A stretch of DNA of 44,742 nt from Salinimicrobium sp964572365 (GCA_964572365.1 CAZNFK010000005.1:1-44742); one strand, 5' to 3'; numbered from the stretch's first letter, positions 7,758-15,190 are shown. Made by a program: numbers and translations. The notes: generated by a model not told the origin, from the sequence alone.

Positions 7758-8606
7758 TTAAGAGCGGTGAAAATTCTGAAGCACCAAAAATGGTACTTTT
7801 GGATGTAGTCCGATTTTATCAAGAGTTGATTGGTATAAAATATTTTCCAGGTAGCTGTGTCGGGAATTGACCAGGATCAACAGGTCAATATCGAAGTCTT
7901 CTATAGCTTTAAGTATGGCGCGGGTTTTTTCCTGTTCTTCAACCTGGTGAAATTCCTGTTTCACATCGTAGAATTGTTCCTTTATTGCCAACTGGTTATC
8001 TTTTTGCCTGAAACTATCTAGAGGAAAGTTAGAGATGTAGAGCATATGTACCTCAGAACAAAAAGCTCGTGCAAGGTCACCTGCAAGTTTCAATTCCCGC
8101 TTTTGGTAAGGGAGCATATAATTGGTTGGGAAAAGGATCTTTTTTGGATCGTTATACTCGTATTGCTCGGGAATGCTCAGCACAGGACATTGTACATATT
8201 TAATGATCTGCAGGGTGTTACTACCAAAGGTCATTTTACGATCGTTAGTCTTGCCGCGGGTAGAAGTTATAATGATATCGGCATTTTCCCGGTCTACCAG
8301 GTCGTTCACTTCATCTATCAGCATTCCGAAGCTCGCGATGGTGTGAAACCGGTGGCGCGGATTGGGAAAAAGTTCAGTGATTTGAGTTTTGATCTTTTGA
8401 AGTTCTTCTTCAGAATTATTTCGGGTAGTTTCTTTAAATTCATCCAGGAACTCCTGGGTTAGGAGCCCTTCAGTATTATATACCTCATCTGCATAAGCAT
8501 GCAGAATGAAAAAGTCACTTCTTTCATACTTAAAAAGTTCTGCAGCAAATTTCAGGGCATTGAAGGCATTTTCTGAAAAATCACTGGGAATAATTATTTT
8601 TCTCAT
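7758..8606 (-). CDS. Tandem-domain universal stress protein, first gene of the operon
   Basis: 282 residues, two Usp domains (MRKIIIPSDFSENAFNALKFA; second domain from KKILFPTNYMLPYQ). The nucleotide motif in domain 1 is altered: STRGKTNDRKMTFGS has Ser instead of the first Gly, so ATP binding may be weakened. The gene leads the operon Usp-Usp-Usp-ATP-cone nuclease-beta-CASP nuclease. The promoter lies 20-62 bases upstream with the palindrome TGATTGTTATCA. Confidence 0.93.
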   Translation of the reverse strand: MRKIIIPSDFSENAFNALKFAAELFKYERSDFFILHAYADEVYNTEGLLTQEFLDEFKETTRNNSEEELQKIKTQITELFPNPRHRFHTIASFGMLIDEVNDLVDRENADIIITSTRGKTNDRKMTFGSNTLQIIKYVQCPVLSIPEQYEYNDPKKILFPTNYMLPYQKRELKLAGDLARAFCSEVHMLYISNFPLDSFRQKDNQLAIKEQFYDVKQEFHQVEEQEKTRAILKAIEDFDIDLLILVNSRHSYLENILYQSTLDKIGLHPKVPFLVLQNFHRS

Positions 8607-8625
8607 TTTTTAGACCTTTACCTTA

Positions 8626-8668
8626 TAAATTTAGCAGAAAAACCCCTTTGAAACAATGATTGTTATCA
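8626..8668 (-). promoter_or_regulatory. Crp/Fnr-like site and -7 box of the Usp operon
   Basis: Site TGATTGTTATCA (8657-8668); minus-strand -7 box TAAATTTA (8633-8626); centre-to-box distance 29.5 bp. A 9-bp inverted repeat (AACCCCTTT at 8641-8649, AAAGGGGTT at 8689-8697) brackets the site. Confidence 0.8.
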
Positions 8669-8715
8669 TCATTTTTCCTTAAAATTTAAAAGGGGTTGAA
8701 GTTACTTTCCCAATA

Positions 8716-8750
8716 GTGAAAAAAAAGAAGGGGTGAAATTTTCACCCCTT
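8716..8750 (-). terminator. Intrinsic terminator of hsp20
   Basis: On the minus strand AAGGGGTGAAA pairs with its complement TTTCACCCCTT almost without a loop, followed by CTTTTTTTT. It lies 9 bases after the hsp20 stop codon. Confidence 0.9.
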
Positions 8751-8758
8751 TTAAGAAC

Positions 8759-9226
8759 TCAGTTCACTTTGATCGATTTTGGTTTCTTAGTTTCTGTACC
8801 TTCTTTTTTATGTAGCATCATTTTTAAAACTCCATCTTTATAGGTGGCCTGGATATCTTTATTTTCATCCACATTTTCGGGAAGGCGTACAGACCTTGTG
8901 AATGAGTTGTAACTGAATTCTTTTCGAAGATAACCTTCTCTTTCTTCTTCCTCTTTTTGTTCTTTTTCTGCAGATACGGTAAGGATCCCTTCATCTAAAG
9001 TGATCTTGAAATCATCCTTTTCCAGACCTGGCGCAGCCATTTCTACCTGAATGTCTTTTCCAACTTCCTTCACGTTCATAGCCGGACTAAAATCGAATTC
9101 TTCCTCATCTCCATTGAAAAGCCGGTTCCAGCGGCGGGTGTCCATAAGATCTGAAAAGAATGGGTCATTCATGAATGGATTTCTCCACATGGGGGTGCGG
9201 CGTTTGTTTGATTTAACAAGTGACAT
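8759..9226 (-). CDS. Small heat-shock protein Hsp20 (alpha-crystallin family)
   Basis: 155 residues from the chosen ATG at 9226 (MSLVKSNKRRTPMW). The frame stays open further upstream to 9298, but that start would sit inside the operator palindrome and before the -7 box, so it is rejected. The alpha-crystallin domain runs from about residue 45 (FSPAMNVKEVGKDIQVEMAA) to the conserved YKDGVLKMMLHKK. The short tail SIKVN supplies the I-x-V anchor for oligomer assembly. It is an ATP-independent holdase that prevents aggregation. It is monocistronic, with its own TGAY-N4-RTCA promoter and terminator. In mycobacteria the equivalent gene (hspX) is a hallmark of the dormancy regulon. Confidence 0.95.
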   Translation of the reverse strand: MSLVKSNKRRTPMWRNPFMNDPFFSDLMDTRRWNRLFNGDEEEFDFSPAMNVKEVGKDIQVEMAAPGLEKDDFKITLDEGILTVSAEKEQKEEEEREGYLRKEFSYNSFTRSVRLPENVDENKDIQATYKDGVLKMMLHKKEGTETKKPKSIKVN

Positions 9227-9261
9227 AGCTTTATATTTTTTATGGTTAATAAATTCTTTTC

Positions 9262-9304
9262 CTAAGTTAGGTTTTAAGAAGGTCGATTTAAATGACAAAT
9301 GTCA
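9262..9304 (-). promoter_or_regulatory. Crp/Fnr-like site and -7 box of hsp20
   Basis: Perfect palindrome TGACAAATGTCA (9293-9304); minus-strand -7 box TAACTTAG (9269-9262); centre-to-box distance 29.5 bp. Confidence 0.82.
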
Positions 9305-9383
9305 ATTTCCTGAAAAAAAAGTCTTTATTTGGTTGATTTTAAAGTAACTGCAGAGTTGATTTGTTTTCTTTAAACAGCTGCTT

Positions 9384-9551
9384 TCAGGCGGGAAAAAAAA
9401 GAAGGGGGTTAGGTATTACCACAATTTGTTCAGTGGTTTCCAGCAACAGGCAATCCTTGTCTATTACTTTTCTCGTGGTCAAAAAGATCAGGACCAAACC
9501 GATGAGGAAGATCAGGAAGAAAAGGAAACCGGCTTTTAATAATCTGTACAT
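9384..9551 (-). CDS. Small single-span membrane protein (55 residues), unknown
   Basis: ATG at 9551, stop at 9384-9386. The protein starts MYRLLKAGFLFFLIFLIGLV, so residues about 8-25 form one membrane helix preceded by basic residues. After TTRKVIDKDC a short soluble tail reads LLLETTEQIVVIPNP and ends LLFFPA. It starts 36 bases after a strong minus-strand terminator, so expression may depend on read-through or on an unseen promoter. The in-frame length and clear hydrophobic helix support coding. I do not recognise a family. Stress-induced small membrane proteins are common, but no function is claimed. Confidence 0.55.
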   Translation of the reverse strand: MYRLLKAGFLFFLIFLIGLVLIFLTTRKVIDKDCLLLETTEQIVVIPNPLLFFPA

Positions 9552-9586
9552 CCGGAAAATCTTTTGTTTGATTTGCAGCTCAGATA

Positions 9587-9624
9587 AAAAAAAAGGAACA
9601 GGAAATCAATATTCCCTGTTCCCC
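9587..9624 (-). terminator. Strong intrinsic terminator ending the 9791-9587 transcript
   Basis: On the minus strand GGAACAGG pairs with CCTGTTCC (extended by GAA/TTT-type pairs), followed by an uninterrupted run of T. It is 256 bases after the end of the regulator gene and directly before the 55-residue ORF. Confidence 0.88.
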
Positions 9625-9791
9625 TAGAAGATATAAGTACATTATAACACTGGTTGATATCAGTGATCATACCTACGTACGATTTGCATATCAGGTTATA
9701 AAATGTCTTTTTATCTCCTTAACCTGATCTTCAATCCAATGAAGTACTTAAAGACCAGATATTCGTATCAACTATTTCATTTTATTGGATA
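9587..9791 (-). ncRNA. Candidate structured small RNA or attenuator leader
   Basis: A Crp/Fnr-like promoter (site 9828-9839, -7 box at 9804-9797) points into 200 bases that hold no ORF longer than about 10 codons. The predicted transcript starts near 9791 and ends at the strong terminator at 9587-9624. Inside it are a 9-bp inverted repeat (TAACCTGAT at 9720-9728 with ATCAGGTTA at 9690-9698) and a 5-bp hairpin CACTG/CAGTG (9648-9652 with 9661-9665). Together these suggest a folded sRNA. Alternatively it is the leader of the 55-residue membrane protein gene, with the terminator acting as an attenuator. Start, end and structure are inferred; no known RNA family is recognised. Confidence 0.45.
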
Positions 9792-9796
9792 TGTAA

Positions 9797-9839
9797 CTAA
9801 AGTACAAATGGTTACCTTGTTTTTTCATGACAAATGTCA
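9797..9839 (-). promoter_or_regulatory. Crp/Fnr-like site and -7 box of the candidate small RNA
   Basis: Perfect palindrome TGACAAATGTCA (9828-9839); minus-strand -7 box TACTTTAG (9804-9797); centre-to-box distance 29.5 bp, as at the hsp20 promoter. It lies just past the end of the regulator gene, so it does not serve that gene. Confidence 0.75.
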
Positions 9840-9879
9840 TGCTTGTAATATTTAACATTACATTGTGAAAAGAGGTTTC

Positions 9880-10923
9880 TTACCTTATGGTATGGAGCTT
9901 TTGGAGGTTTAAGATCTTTATATCCCTTCCCACAATGTCTATAAGCCCGTCTTTTTTTAGACTTGATAAACTCCTTATAAAACTTTCTGTGGAAATTCCG
10001 GCCACACTGGCAAGATCACTTCTTGAAATTCTAATGAACTGTTGGGGATCCCCCTGTATATTTTCGGCAAATTCCAGAATGGTGTTTGTGGTTTTTTTAA
10101 GTACCGAACTGTATGCCATGTCCAGAAGATGCGTTTTTGTGGTCAACAGGTTATCTGAGATCAATTGGGCGAATTCTATGGTAAGATTCTGACTTTTGAG
10201 CAGGGTATGGATAAATTCTTCAGATGAAACTCTGAAGAGTCTGGTGTTCTCCAAAGCCTCTGCGGTTTCAGGATACTGGCCCGGAACTTTAAAGCTGTAA
10301 AACCCCAGGAAGTCGTTTTTTTTAGAAAGACCTGTAATGAGCTCCTTTCCATATTCATCCAGCCTAAAACATTTTATCAATCCTTCTTCTACAAGGTACA
10401 CATAAGAGGCATGCCTGTCTTCTCTATAGAGTTCTTCATGTTTTTCAATGTCCAGGGGTTCTCCAAAATCCAAAAAGAATTTACGGAGTTCCTCCAGGGT
10501 TTTAATTTTTCGGGAAAGCTCTGGTTTTTTATGTTTCTTATTTTTAAGAATAGCCCTTTTTGCAATACGGCTGGCGATAGCACTTAACAGGTCTTCTTCT
10601 CTAAAAGGTTTTGTAAGATAATCATCTGCTCCAAGGTTCATTCCTTTACGAATATCTTCAGGTTCAGCCTTGACCGAAAGAAAAATAAAAGGTATCTCGC
10701 GTGTAGAACTGCTCTTGCGCAATGCGGCATAAACGCCGAAGCCGTCGAGTTGGGGCATCATGATGTCACAAATAATGATATCGGGAAGCTTCTCCCTGGC
10801 ACAGGTGACCCCTAACTTTCCGTTAGTTGCCGTAAATACTTTATAACCTGACAACTCCAGGAGTTCCTTTGTGTTTTCCAGAAGGGTAATATCATCTTCT
10901 ATGAGCAGTACAGATTTTTTCAT
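9880..10923 (-). CDS. Response regulator with receiver, cNMP-like and Crp/Fnr HTH domains
   Basis: 347 residues. Residues 1-120 are a CheY-like receiver: acidic pair in LLIEDD, phospho-acceptor Asp53 in CDIMMPQLDG, Ser83 and Lys105 (YLTKPF). Residues about 150-250 form a Crp-type beta-barrel (ASYVYLVEEGLIKCFRLD, GLSKKNDFLGFYS). Residues 299-331 are a Crp/Fnr winged helix whose recognition helix STESFIRSLSSLKKDGL keeps Glu313 and Arg317 at the positions used by FNR (Glu209, Arg213) and CRP to read TGA. There is no FNR-like cysteine cluster, so the input is probably phosphorylation. No histidine kinase lies in the window. It is the best candidate to bind the TGAY-N4-RTCA sites around it. Its own upstream region has no site at the standard spacing, although one lies 135 bp away in the shared divergent region. 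Confidence 0.93.
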   Translation of the reverse strand: MKKSVLLIEDDITLLENTKELLELSGYKVFTATNGKLGVTCAREKLPDIIICDIMMPQLDGFGVYAALRKSSSTREIPFIFLSVKAEPEDIRKGMNLGADDYLTKPFREEDLLSAIASRIAKRAILKNKKHKKPELSRKIKTLEELRKFFLDFGEPLDIEKHEELYREDRHASYVYLVEEGLIKCFRLDEYGKELITGLSKKNDFLGFYSFKVPGQYPETAEALENTRLFRVSSEEFIHTLLKSQNLTIEFAQLISDNLLTTKTHLLDMAYSSVLKKTTNTILEFAENIQGDPQQFIRISRSDLASVAGISTESFIRSLSSLKKDGLIDIVGRDIKILNLQKLHTIR

Positions 10924-11058
10924 ATCTCCAAATTAAAAGCAGAAACAGGTTTACATGCTTAGGGAGGCTATAAAATTTTGTCAAAAAAACTAATTTTTGA
11001 AATCCCCTTAAAGATACATAGTATCTCACAGATTTTAAACATTTCGAGATGGAAAAAA

Positions 11059-11101
11059 TGATATTTATCATTCTTTTTTTTTACCTATACCGGTACCTTT
11101 C
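11059..11101 (+). promoter_or_regulatory. Crp/Fnr-like site and -7 box of the terB-like operon
   Basis: Site TGATATTTATCA (11059-11070); -7 box TACCTTTC (11094-11101); centre-to-box distance 29.5 bp. The site lies in the spacer between the regulator gene and the divergent terB-like gene. Confidence 0.8.
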
Positions 11102-11119
11102 AAATAAGAAAGGCGGGTA

Positions 11120-11530
11120 ATGGAAAATACGTTGAACAGGGACTTACATCAAAGATTTTATCAAAACCTTGGCAGGTTGTTCTATGCAATTGCCGCGGCA
11201 GATGGCATAGTACGAAAGGAAGAGGTAGATTCTCTTAAAGAGATCGTGAGGAAAGAATGGTTAGCCCAGGATGATTATCTTGATGAATTCGGAACCGATG
11301 CGGCTTTCCAGATAGAAATTATCTTTGACTGGCTTGACGCCAATAAACCCGATCCTCAAAATGCTTTTCAAACCTTTACTGATTTTTATACCGGTCATAA
11401 AGAACTCTTCAATGAACTGGTGAAGGATAAGATCCTCAATACCTCAAGAAACCTGGCTGCAGCATTCCGTGGAAAGAACAAATCTGAATTGGTGATGCTG
11501 GCCAAACTTCAGTCCCTATTAAAGAAATAG
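11120..11530 (+). CDS. TerB-like domain protein
   Basis: 136 residues, cytoplasmic and helical. The N-terminal half has the TerB signature LGRLFYAIAAADGIVRKEEV, with the acidic residues (ADG, EE) that bind metal in tellurite-resistance TerB. The second half (FGTDAAFQIEIIFDWLDANK) continues a helical bundle. TerB-like proteins are linked to membrane-associated stress complexes. It is the first gene of a two-gene operon, only 2 bases from the zinc-ribbon gene, transcribed away from the receiver-CRP gene under a TGAY-N4-RTCA site. Other ter genes are absent, so this is not a tellurite operon. Confidence 0.78.
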   Translation: MENTLNRDLHQRFYQNLGRLFYAIAAADGIVRKEEVDSLKEIVRKEWLAQDDYLDEFGTDAAFQIEIIFDWLDANKPDPQNAFQTFTDFYTGHKELFNELVKDKILNTSRNLAAAFRGKNKSELVMLAKLQSLLKK

Positions 11531-11532
11531 CT

Positions 11533-11799
11533 ATGAAACCTCTTATTTGCCAAAGTTGCGGTTTTCCCTTTTCCGCAGAATCAAGGGGAACCAACAGAGA
11601 CGGCACAAAAAATAATGAATACTGTATCAATTGTTTTAAAAATGGTGAATTTACAGACCATCACTTGACCATGCACGAACTGGAGCGCAGATATATGGAA
11701 ATGGCAAAAGAACATAACGAGATCAGCCTGGAGGAGGCCAGGCAGATCATTAGGATTCTACCCGATCTTAAGCGTTGGAAAATGACCAATCTTTTCTGA
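11533..11799 (+). CDS. Zinc-ribbon domain small protein
   Basis: 88 residues. CQSCG at the N-terminus and YCINCFKNGEFT about 25 residues later give four cysteines for one zinc ion. The G-T-N-x-D-G-T-x-N-x-E-Y-C pattern fits the putative zinc-ribbon family (Pfam zf_ribbon_2 type). The remaining 45 residues are helical and charged (HELERRYMEMAKEHNEISLEE). It follows the TerB-like gene after 2 bases and probably works with it. Molecular function unknown; such ribbons often sit in proteins that contact nucleic acid or other proteins. Confidence 0.8.
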   Translation: MKPLICQSCGFPFSAESRGTNRDGTKNNEYCINCFKNGEFTDHHLTMHELERRYMEMAKEHNEISLEEARQIIRILPDLKRWKMTNLF

Positions 11800-11847
11800 A
11801 ATAAATCCTTTATTCTTCTAATTTTTAAAGATTTGCGGGATTTGGTT

Positions 11848-11855
11848 TATCTTTG
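11848..11855 (+). promoter_or_regulatory. Probable -7 box of the azurin gene
   Basis: TATCTTTG matches the Bacteroidota -7 consensus TAnnTTTG completely and lies 41 bases before the start codon. No TGAY-N4-RTCA site accompanies it. Confidence 0.5.
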
Positions 11856-11896
11856 AAAGAAACCAAACGAAAAACTAAAACTTAAAACCAAAAATT

Positions 11897-12460
11897 ATGA
11901 AGAAGATCAGTTTATTAATTCCCATTTTGTTTTCCATTTTACTCATTAGTTGTGGAGACGAGAAAAAAGAGGAGGAAAAGATCACTATTGGAGATAATAA
12001 TTCTCTTGAAACTGTTGATACAGATGAAGCAAGTGCAACTAATGATACCGCAACTTCAGATATGGATACCATCCAGGGCCAGGAAGGAGTGGTGGAGGTA
12101 CAGTTGACCGGTAACGACCAGATGAAGTTTAACCTGAAGGAAATAAAGGTTAAAGCAGGACAGAAAGTAAAGCTCACATTGAAACATGTTGGACAACTGG
12201 ATGTAAATGCCATGGGGCATAATTTTGTACTGCTAAAACAGGGTACAGATCTTGCAGAATTCGCGCAGCAGGCAGCAACTGCAAAGAGCAATGATTATAT
12301 TCCGCAGAATACAGATAAAGTAATCGCCCACACCGAAATGATTGGAGGAGGGGAAGAGACTACCATAGAATTTGACGCTCCCGCCGCCGGCACTTATGAT
12401 TTCATTTGTAGTTTCCCGGGACATTACATCCAAATGCAGGGAAAATTCATAGTTGAATAA
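11897..12460 (+). CDS. Azurin-like type 1 copper lipoprotein
   Basis: 187 residues. The signal peptide MKKISLLIPILFSILLISC has a lipobox (LISC) giving a lipid anchor at Cys19, followed by an acidic, Thr/Asp-rich linker to about residue 60. The cupredoxin domain shows all type 1 copper ligands: His in AMGHNFVLL, then Cys-x4-His-x3-Met in FICSFPGHYIQMQGKF. It should carry single electrons in the periplasm, for example to a cytochrome c peroxidase or terminal oxidase. It is monocistronic with a consensus promoter and no site of the stress regulon, although it is embedded in that block. Confidence 0.93.
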   Translation: MKKISLLIPILFSILLISCGDEKKEEEKITIGDNNSLETVDTDEASATNDTATSDMDTIQGQEGVVEVQLTGNDQMKFNLKEIKVKAGQKVKLTLKHVGQLDVNAMGHNFVLLKQGTDLAEFAQQAATAKSNDYIPQNTDKVIAHTEMIGGGEETTIEFDAPAAGTYDFICSFPGHYIQMQGKFIVE

Positions 12461-12482
12461 CTTCCGAAGTTAGATATTATAG

Positions 12483-12556
12483 AACCTGCCTGAAGCTTCA
12501 TTTGTATCCTCTCATTTCATTACAGGATAACAATGGGTTTTCAGACAGGTTTATTT
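12483..12556 (+). terminator. Probable terminator between the azurin and Usp genes
   Basis: AACCTGCCTGA (12483-12493) pairs with TCAGACAGGTT (12541-12551) with one mismatch, enclosing a second hairpin (TATCCT/AGGATA), followed by TATTTTT. The long loop makes this less certain. Confidence 0.5.
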
Positions 12557-13369
12557 TTATATCACAGCAGGAATCATAAGAATGGGAACTCTTGTATAAG
12601 ATTGCATCTTTTTTACTTTCTCATGCTTAATAACCTTGTTCAGGGTACCTTTTTCCGGATATTCTGAGATCGCAACTACATCCGGTTTTTTGTCAGCTAT
12701 GATCTTTTGCAGGGTTTCATAAACATGTGGAGAGTGAACAGTCTCAAAAGTTATGTTCTTGTAGGCTACCTTATTTTCCGCTTTTTTCCGGAATTCATTA
12801 AGAGCATTCTCGGCTGTTCCATTATCTTTATGGGTGATGTGCACCACATTGATTACAGGGTTTACAGGAGATAAGATCCTGGTTAATTCCAGTAAATTAG
12901 GGATGTCTTCCTCTTCCAGAGTACTTGCGAAAAGGATCTGGTCGATCTTCCCTGGTTTTTGATCTGAAGGTACGGCCAGAATGGGGATAGTGGAGATCTG
13001 GGTCATTTCTTTTGTGGTGCTTCCTAAAAGAAGATCTTTTATGGTGCTGGTTTCGCCAGCCCCCATAATGATCATTTCAACATTAATATCCCTTACAAAA
13101 TCAAGAATAGCACGGGGAACATTTCCCCCTTTTACGGCTGCAACAGAAATTTCGCAATCGGGATATTGTTCCTGCTGATGTTCCTTGCAAAATGCCAGAA
13201 GTTTTTCCTGGTGATTTTTACGGCATTCCACTTTGTCTCCTTTTTCTGAAGGACTGTAAACATGAAGGGCAATAACATCGGTCTTCAACATTTGTCCCAT
13301 ATAAACAGCAAACCTTAGAGCAGCAACAGAGTTCTCGGAATAATCGGTCGCATAGATAATTTTTTTCAT
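12557..13369 (-). CDS. Tandem-domain universal stress protein
   Basis: 270 residues from the ATG at 13369 (MKKIIYATDYSENSVAALRFA). An upstream in-frame start at 13402 would place the start inside the promoter region, so it is not used. There are two Usp domains; the second starts near QILFASTLEEEDIPNLLEL. The nucleotide motif in domain 1 is GAGETSTIKDLLLGS, with Glu replacing the second Gly, so binding may differ from the canonical type. It is shorter and more diverged than the cluster of three at 6041-8606. The promoter site overlaps the stop codon of the upstream mlaD-like gene, so it can be expressed independently of that operon. Confidence 0.92.
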   Translation of the reverse strand: MKKIIYATDYSENSVAALRFAVYMGQMLKTDVIALHVYSPSEKGDKVECRKNHQEKLLAFCKEHQQEQYPDCEISVAAVKGGNVPRAILDFVRDINVEMIIMGAGETSTIKDLLLGSTTKEMTQISTIPILAVPSDQKPGKIDQILFASTLEEEDIPNLLELTRILSPVNPVINVVHITHKDNGTAENALNEFRKKAENKVAYKNITFETVHSPHVYETLQKIIADKKPDVVAISEYPEKGTLNKVIKHEKVKKMQSYTRVPILMIPAVI

Positions 13370-13389
13370 AACCTTCCAGATTAAGTGCT

Positions 13390-13432
13390 TAAAATTAAAC
13401 AATGATGAGGTGCCGGGGAATGACCTTTGTCA
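13390..13432 (-). promoter_or_regulatory. Crp/Fnr-like site and -7 box of the usp gene at 12557-13369
   Basis: Site TGACCTTTGTCA (13421-13432), overlapping the last codon of the mlaD-like gene; minus-strand -7 box TAATTTTA (13397-13390); centre-to-box distance 29.5 bp. Confidence 0.78.
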
Positions 13433-14425
13433 GTTATCATTTTCTTTTTCGGCCGCTCTTGCTTTACGGCGTTCCATTTTTCTAAAGTATCCCCTAAAAA
13501 GTATATTATGCTGCAGGGCCTTCATGTTCTCATCGAACTTTTTACTGGCATCTTCGGCATTTTGGAGGGTAGCGTCTAAATGGTTCACTACGGTTGTATC
13601 ATTAATGACATAATTCAAAACTCCTTCACCGGTTTTTAATTCTTCAGAAAACTGTTTCAGGTTACCTGTCATCAACTTCATTTCTTCTGCAGACTGGTTC
13701 AAATTAGCAATGATCTCGGATACCTGGCCGGCGGCCGCGGTATCATTCAGTATAAGTCCGGCTACACTTTCATCAAAATTGACTGAGGACAGGATACGGT
13801 TCAGCCTGTTTACAGTTACCGAAGCAGCCTCTGAAACCTTCCGAAGACCCGTAATACTTTGCTTAATATCGGTTGCCATTTCCTCATCTTTAATCAAGGC
13901 TCCCAAAGTGCCTTCTCCCTGGTTGATCGCAGTAGTGATCTTTAAAAGATCGGCAGTAAGCATGGCCGCATTTTCATTGGTTGTATTGAGAGTGGTAAGT
14001 ATATCGGCCGTTGCTATTTTACTTATGGATTCAATGGTATCACCAGGATTTACCACTGCAGAGGCAATTTCCTCTCCAGGTACGAGATTAACAACCATAC
14101 TTCCCACCAACCCGTCAGAACTTACTGTAGCACGAGTATTTTTCTTGATGTGCTGCCTTGTCCTTTCGCTAATAACCATCTCCACAACAATACTCGTGTC
14201 ATTAAGGATCGTAATACCTCGTACAGTACCAACATTTACACCTGCAAAACGAACATTATTTCCTGTTTGCAGACCACTTACATTTTTAAAAACCGAATGG
14301 ATTTTTGTAGAATTACCAAACAGGTTTTGTCTGTTTCCAATAAAGTATACGGCCAGGACGAAAATGGAAATTCCTATTATGACGAATATGCCCAATTTGA
14401 TATTTTGTGAATTCCTGTTTCTCAT
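13430..14425 (-). CDS. MlaD-type MCE domain substrate-binding protein
   Basis: 331 residues. One N-terminal membrane helix (IKLGIFVIIGISIFVLAVYF) anchors the protein in the inner membrane facing the periplasm. The MCE domain follows at about residues 38-120 (FKNVSGLQTGNNVRFAGVNVG, then the hydrophobic LVGSMVVNLVPG). The remainder is a long helical region. It is the third gene of the operon with the ABC ATPase and MlaE permease, in the usual Bacteroidota order. The complex moves phospholipids between the inner and outer membranes. Confidence 0.9.
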   Translation of the reverse strand: MRNRNSQNIKLGIFVIIGISIFVLAVYFIGNRQNLFGNSTKIHSVFKNVSGLQTGNNVRFAGVNVGTVRGITILNDTSIVVEMVISERTRQHIKKNTRATVSSDGLVGSMVVNLVPGEEIASAVVNPGDTIESISKIATADILTTLNTTNENAAMLTADLLKITTAINQGEGTLGALIKDEEMATDIKQSITGLRKVSEAASVTVNRLNRILSSVNFDESVAGLILNDTAAAGQVSEIIANLNQSAEEMKLMTGNLKQFSEELKTGEGVLNYVINDTTVVNHLDATLQNAEDASKKFDENMKALQHNILFRGYFRKMERRKARAAEKENDN

Positions 14426-14431
14426 ATTACA

Positions 14432-15190
14432 TCATTTAAAAAATGCTTTTATTTTTGGATCTTCAGAGGTAGAGAGTTCCTTGAAAGTGCCCTGTGCATA
14501 ATTGGTTCCCTCAAGAAGCAAAACCATCCTATTGGAAATGACTCGGGCGCAATCCACATCATGTGTAATGATAAGAGAGGAGGTTTTGTATTTTTTCTGA
14601 ATTTCCATCATTAATAAGATGATCTCTTTTGCTGTAATAGGGTCCAGACCTGTTGTAGGTTCATCATAAAGAATGATTTCGGGTTTTAAGATCAGCGCCC
14701 TCGCCAAAGCGATCCTTCGTTGCATACCTCCCGAGAGTTCTGCCGGCATGAGGTCTTTGGTGTGGGCAAGTCCTACGCTTTCAAGAGCTTCATGAACCAG
14801 TGCATCTGTATTACTTCCTTTAAATTTCTTTTTGTGGCGACGCAAGGGAAATTCCAGATTTTCCTGCACAGTCATAGAGTCATACAATGCGCTTCCCTGG
14901 AACAAGAATCCAATTTCCGCACGCAGTTCATCTTTTTCCTGTTGATGCATTTCAAGGATTTTTTTTCCCAATACTTCGATCTCCCCGCTATCGGGCTCCA
15001 TAAGCCCTACCAGGCATTTGATCATCACCGATTTTCCCGATCCCGATTTCCCCATCAGCACCAGGTTTTCTCCTTCATATAGTTCCAGATCGAAATTATC
15101 CAGCACCACCTGCTCCCCAAATCTTTTGCAAAGTTTTTTTATACTTATCACAGTATTTCGTTTTTCCCTATGTCTCGCTGTAGTTTCCAT
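14432..15190 (-). CDS. MlaF-type ABC transporter ATPase
   Basis: 252 residues. Walker A is MGKSGSGKSVM, the Q-loop lies in FLFQGSALYDSMTV, the signature is LSGGMQRRIALARAL and Walker B is ILYDEPTTGLDP, followed by the switch histidine in IITHDVD. The FLFQGSALYDSM-type Q-loop and Gly-Met in the signature are typical of lipid-transport MlaF/Mkl proteins. It starts directly after the mlaE stop and is 6 bases upstream of the MCE gene, so the three form one operon. Confidence 0.93.
   Translation of the reverse strand: METTARHREKRNTVISIKKLCKRFGEQVVLDNFDLELYEGENLVLMGKSGSGKSVMIKCLVGLMEPDSGEIEVLGKKILEMHQQEKDELRAEIGFLFQGSALYDSMTVQENLEFPLRRHKKKFKGSNTDALVHEALESVGLAHTKDLMPAELSGGMQRRIALARALILKPEIILYDEPTTGLDPITAKEIILLMMEIQKKYKTSSLIITHDVDCARVISNRMVLLLEGTNYAQGTFKELSTSEDPKIKAFFK

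Noticed and set aside
9226..9298. Longer hsp20 start at 9298
   Set aside because: The start codon would lie inside the TGACAAATGTCA palindrome and upstream of the -7 box, so it could not be in the message.
9361..9627. 88-codon plus-strand ORF over the hsp20 upstream region
   Set aside because: It overlaps, on the opposite strand, a better small membrane ORF and a strong minus-strand terminator, and its protein is basic and low in structure.
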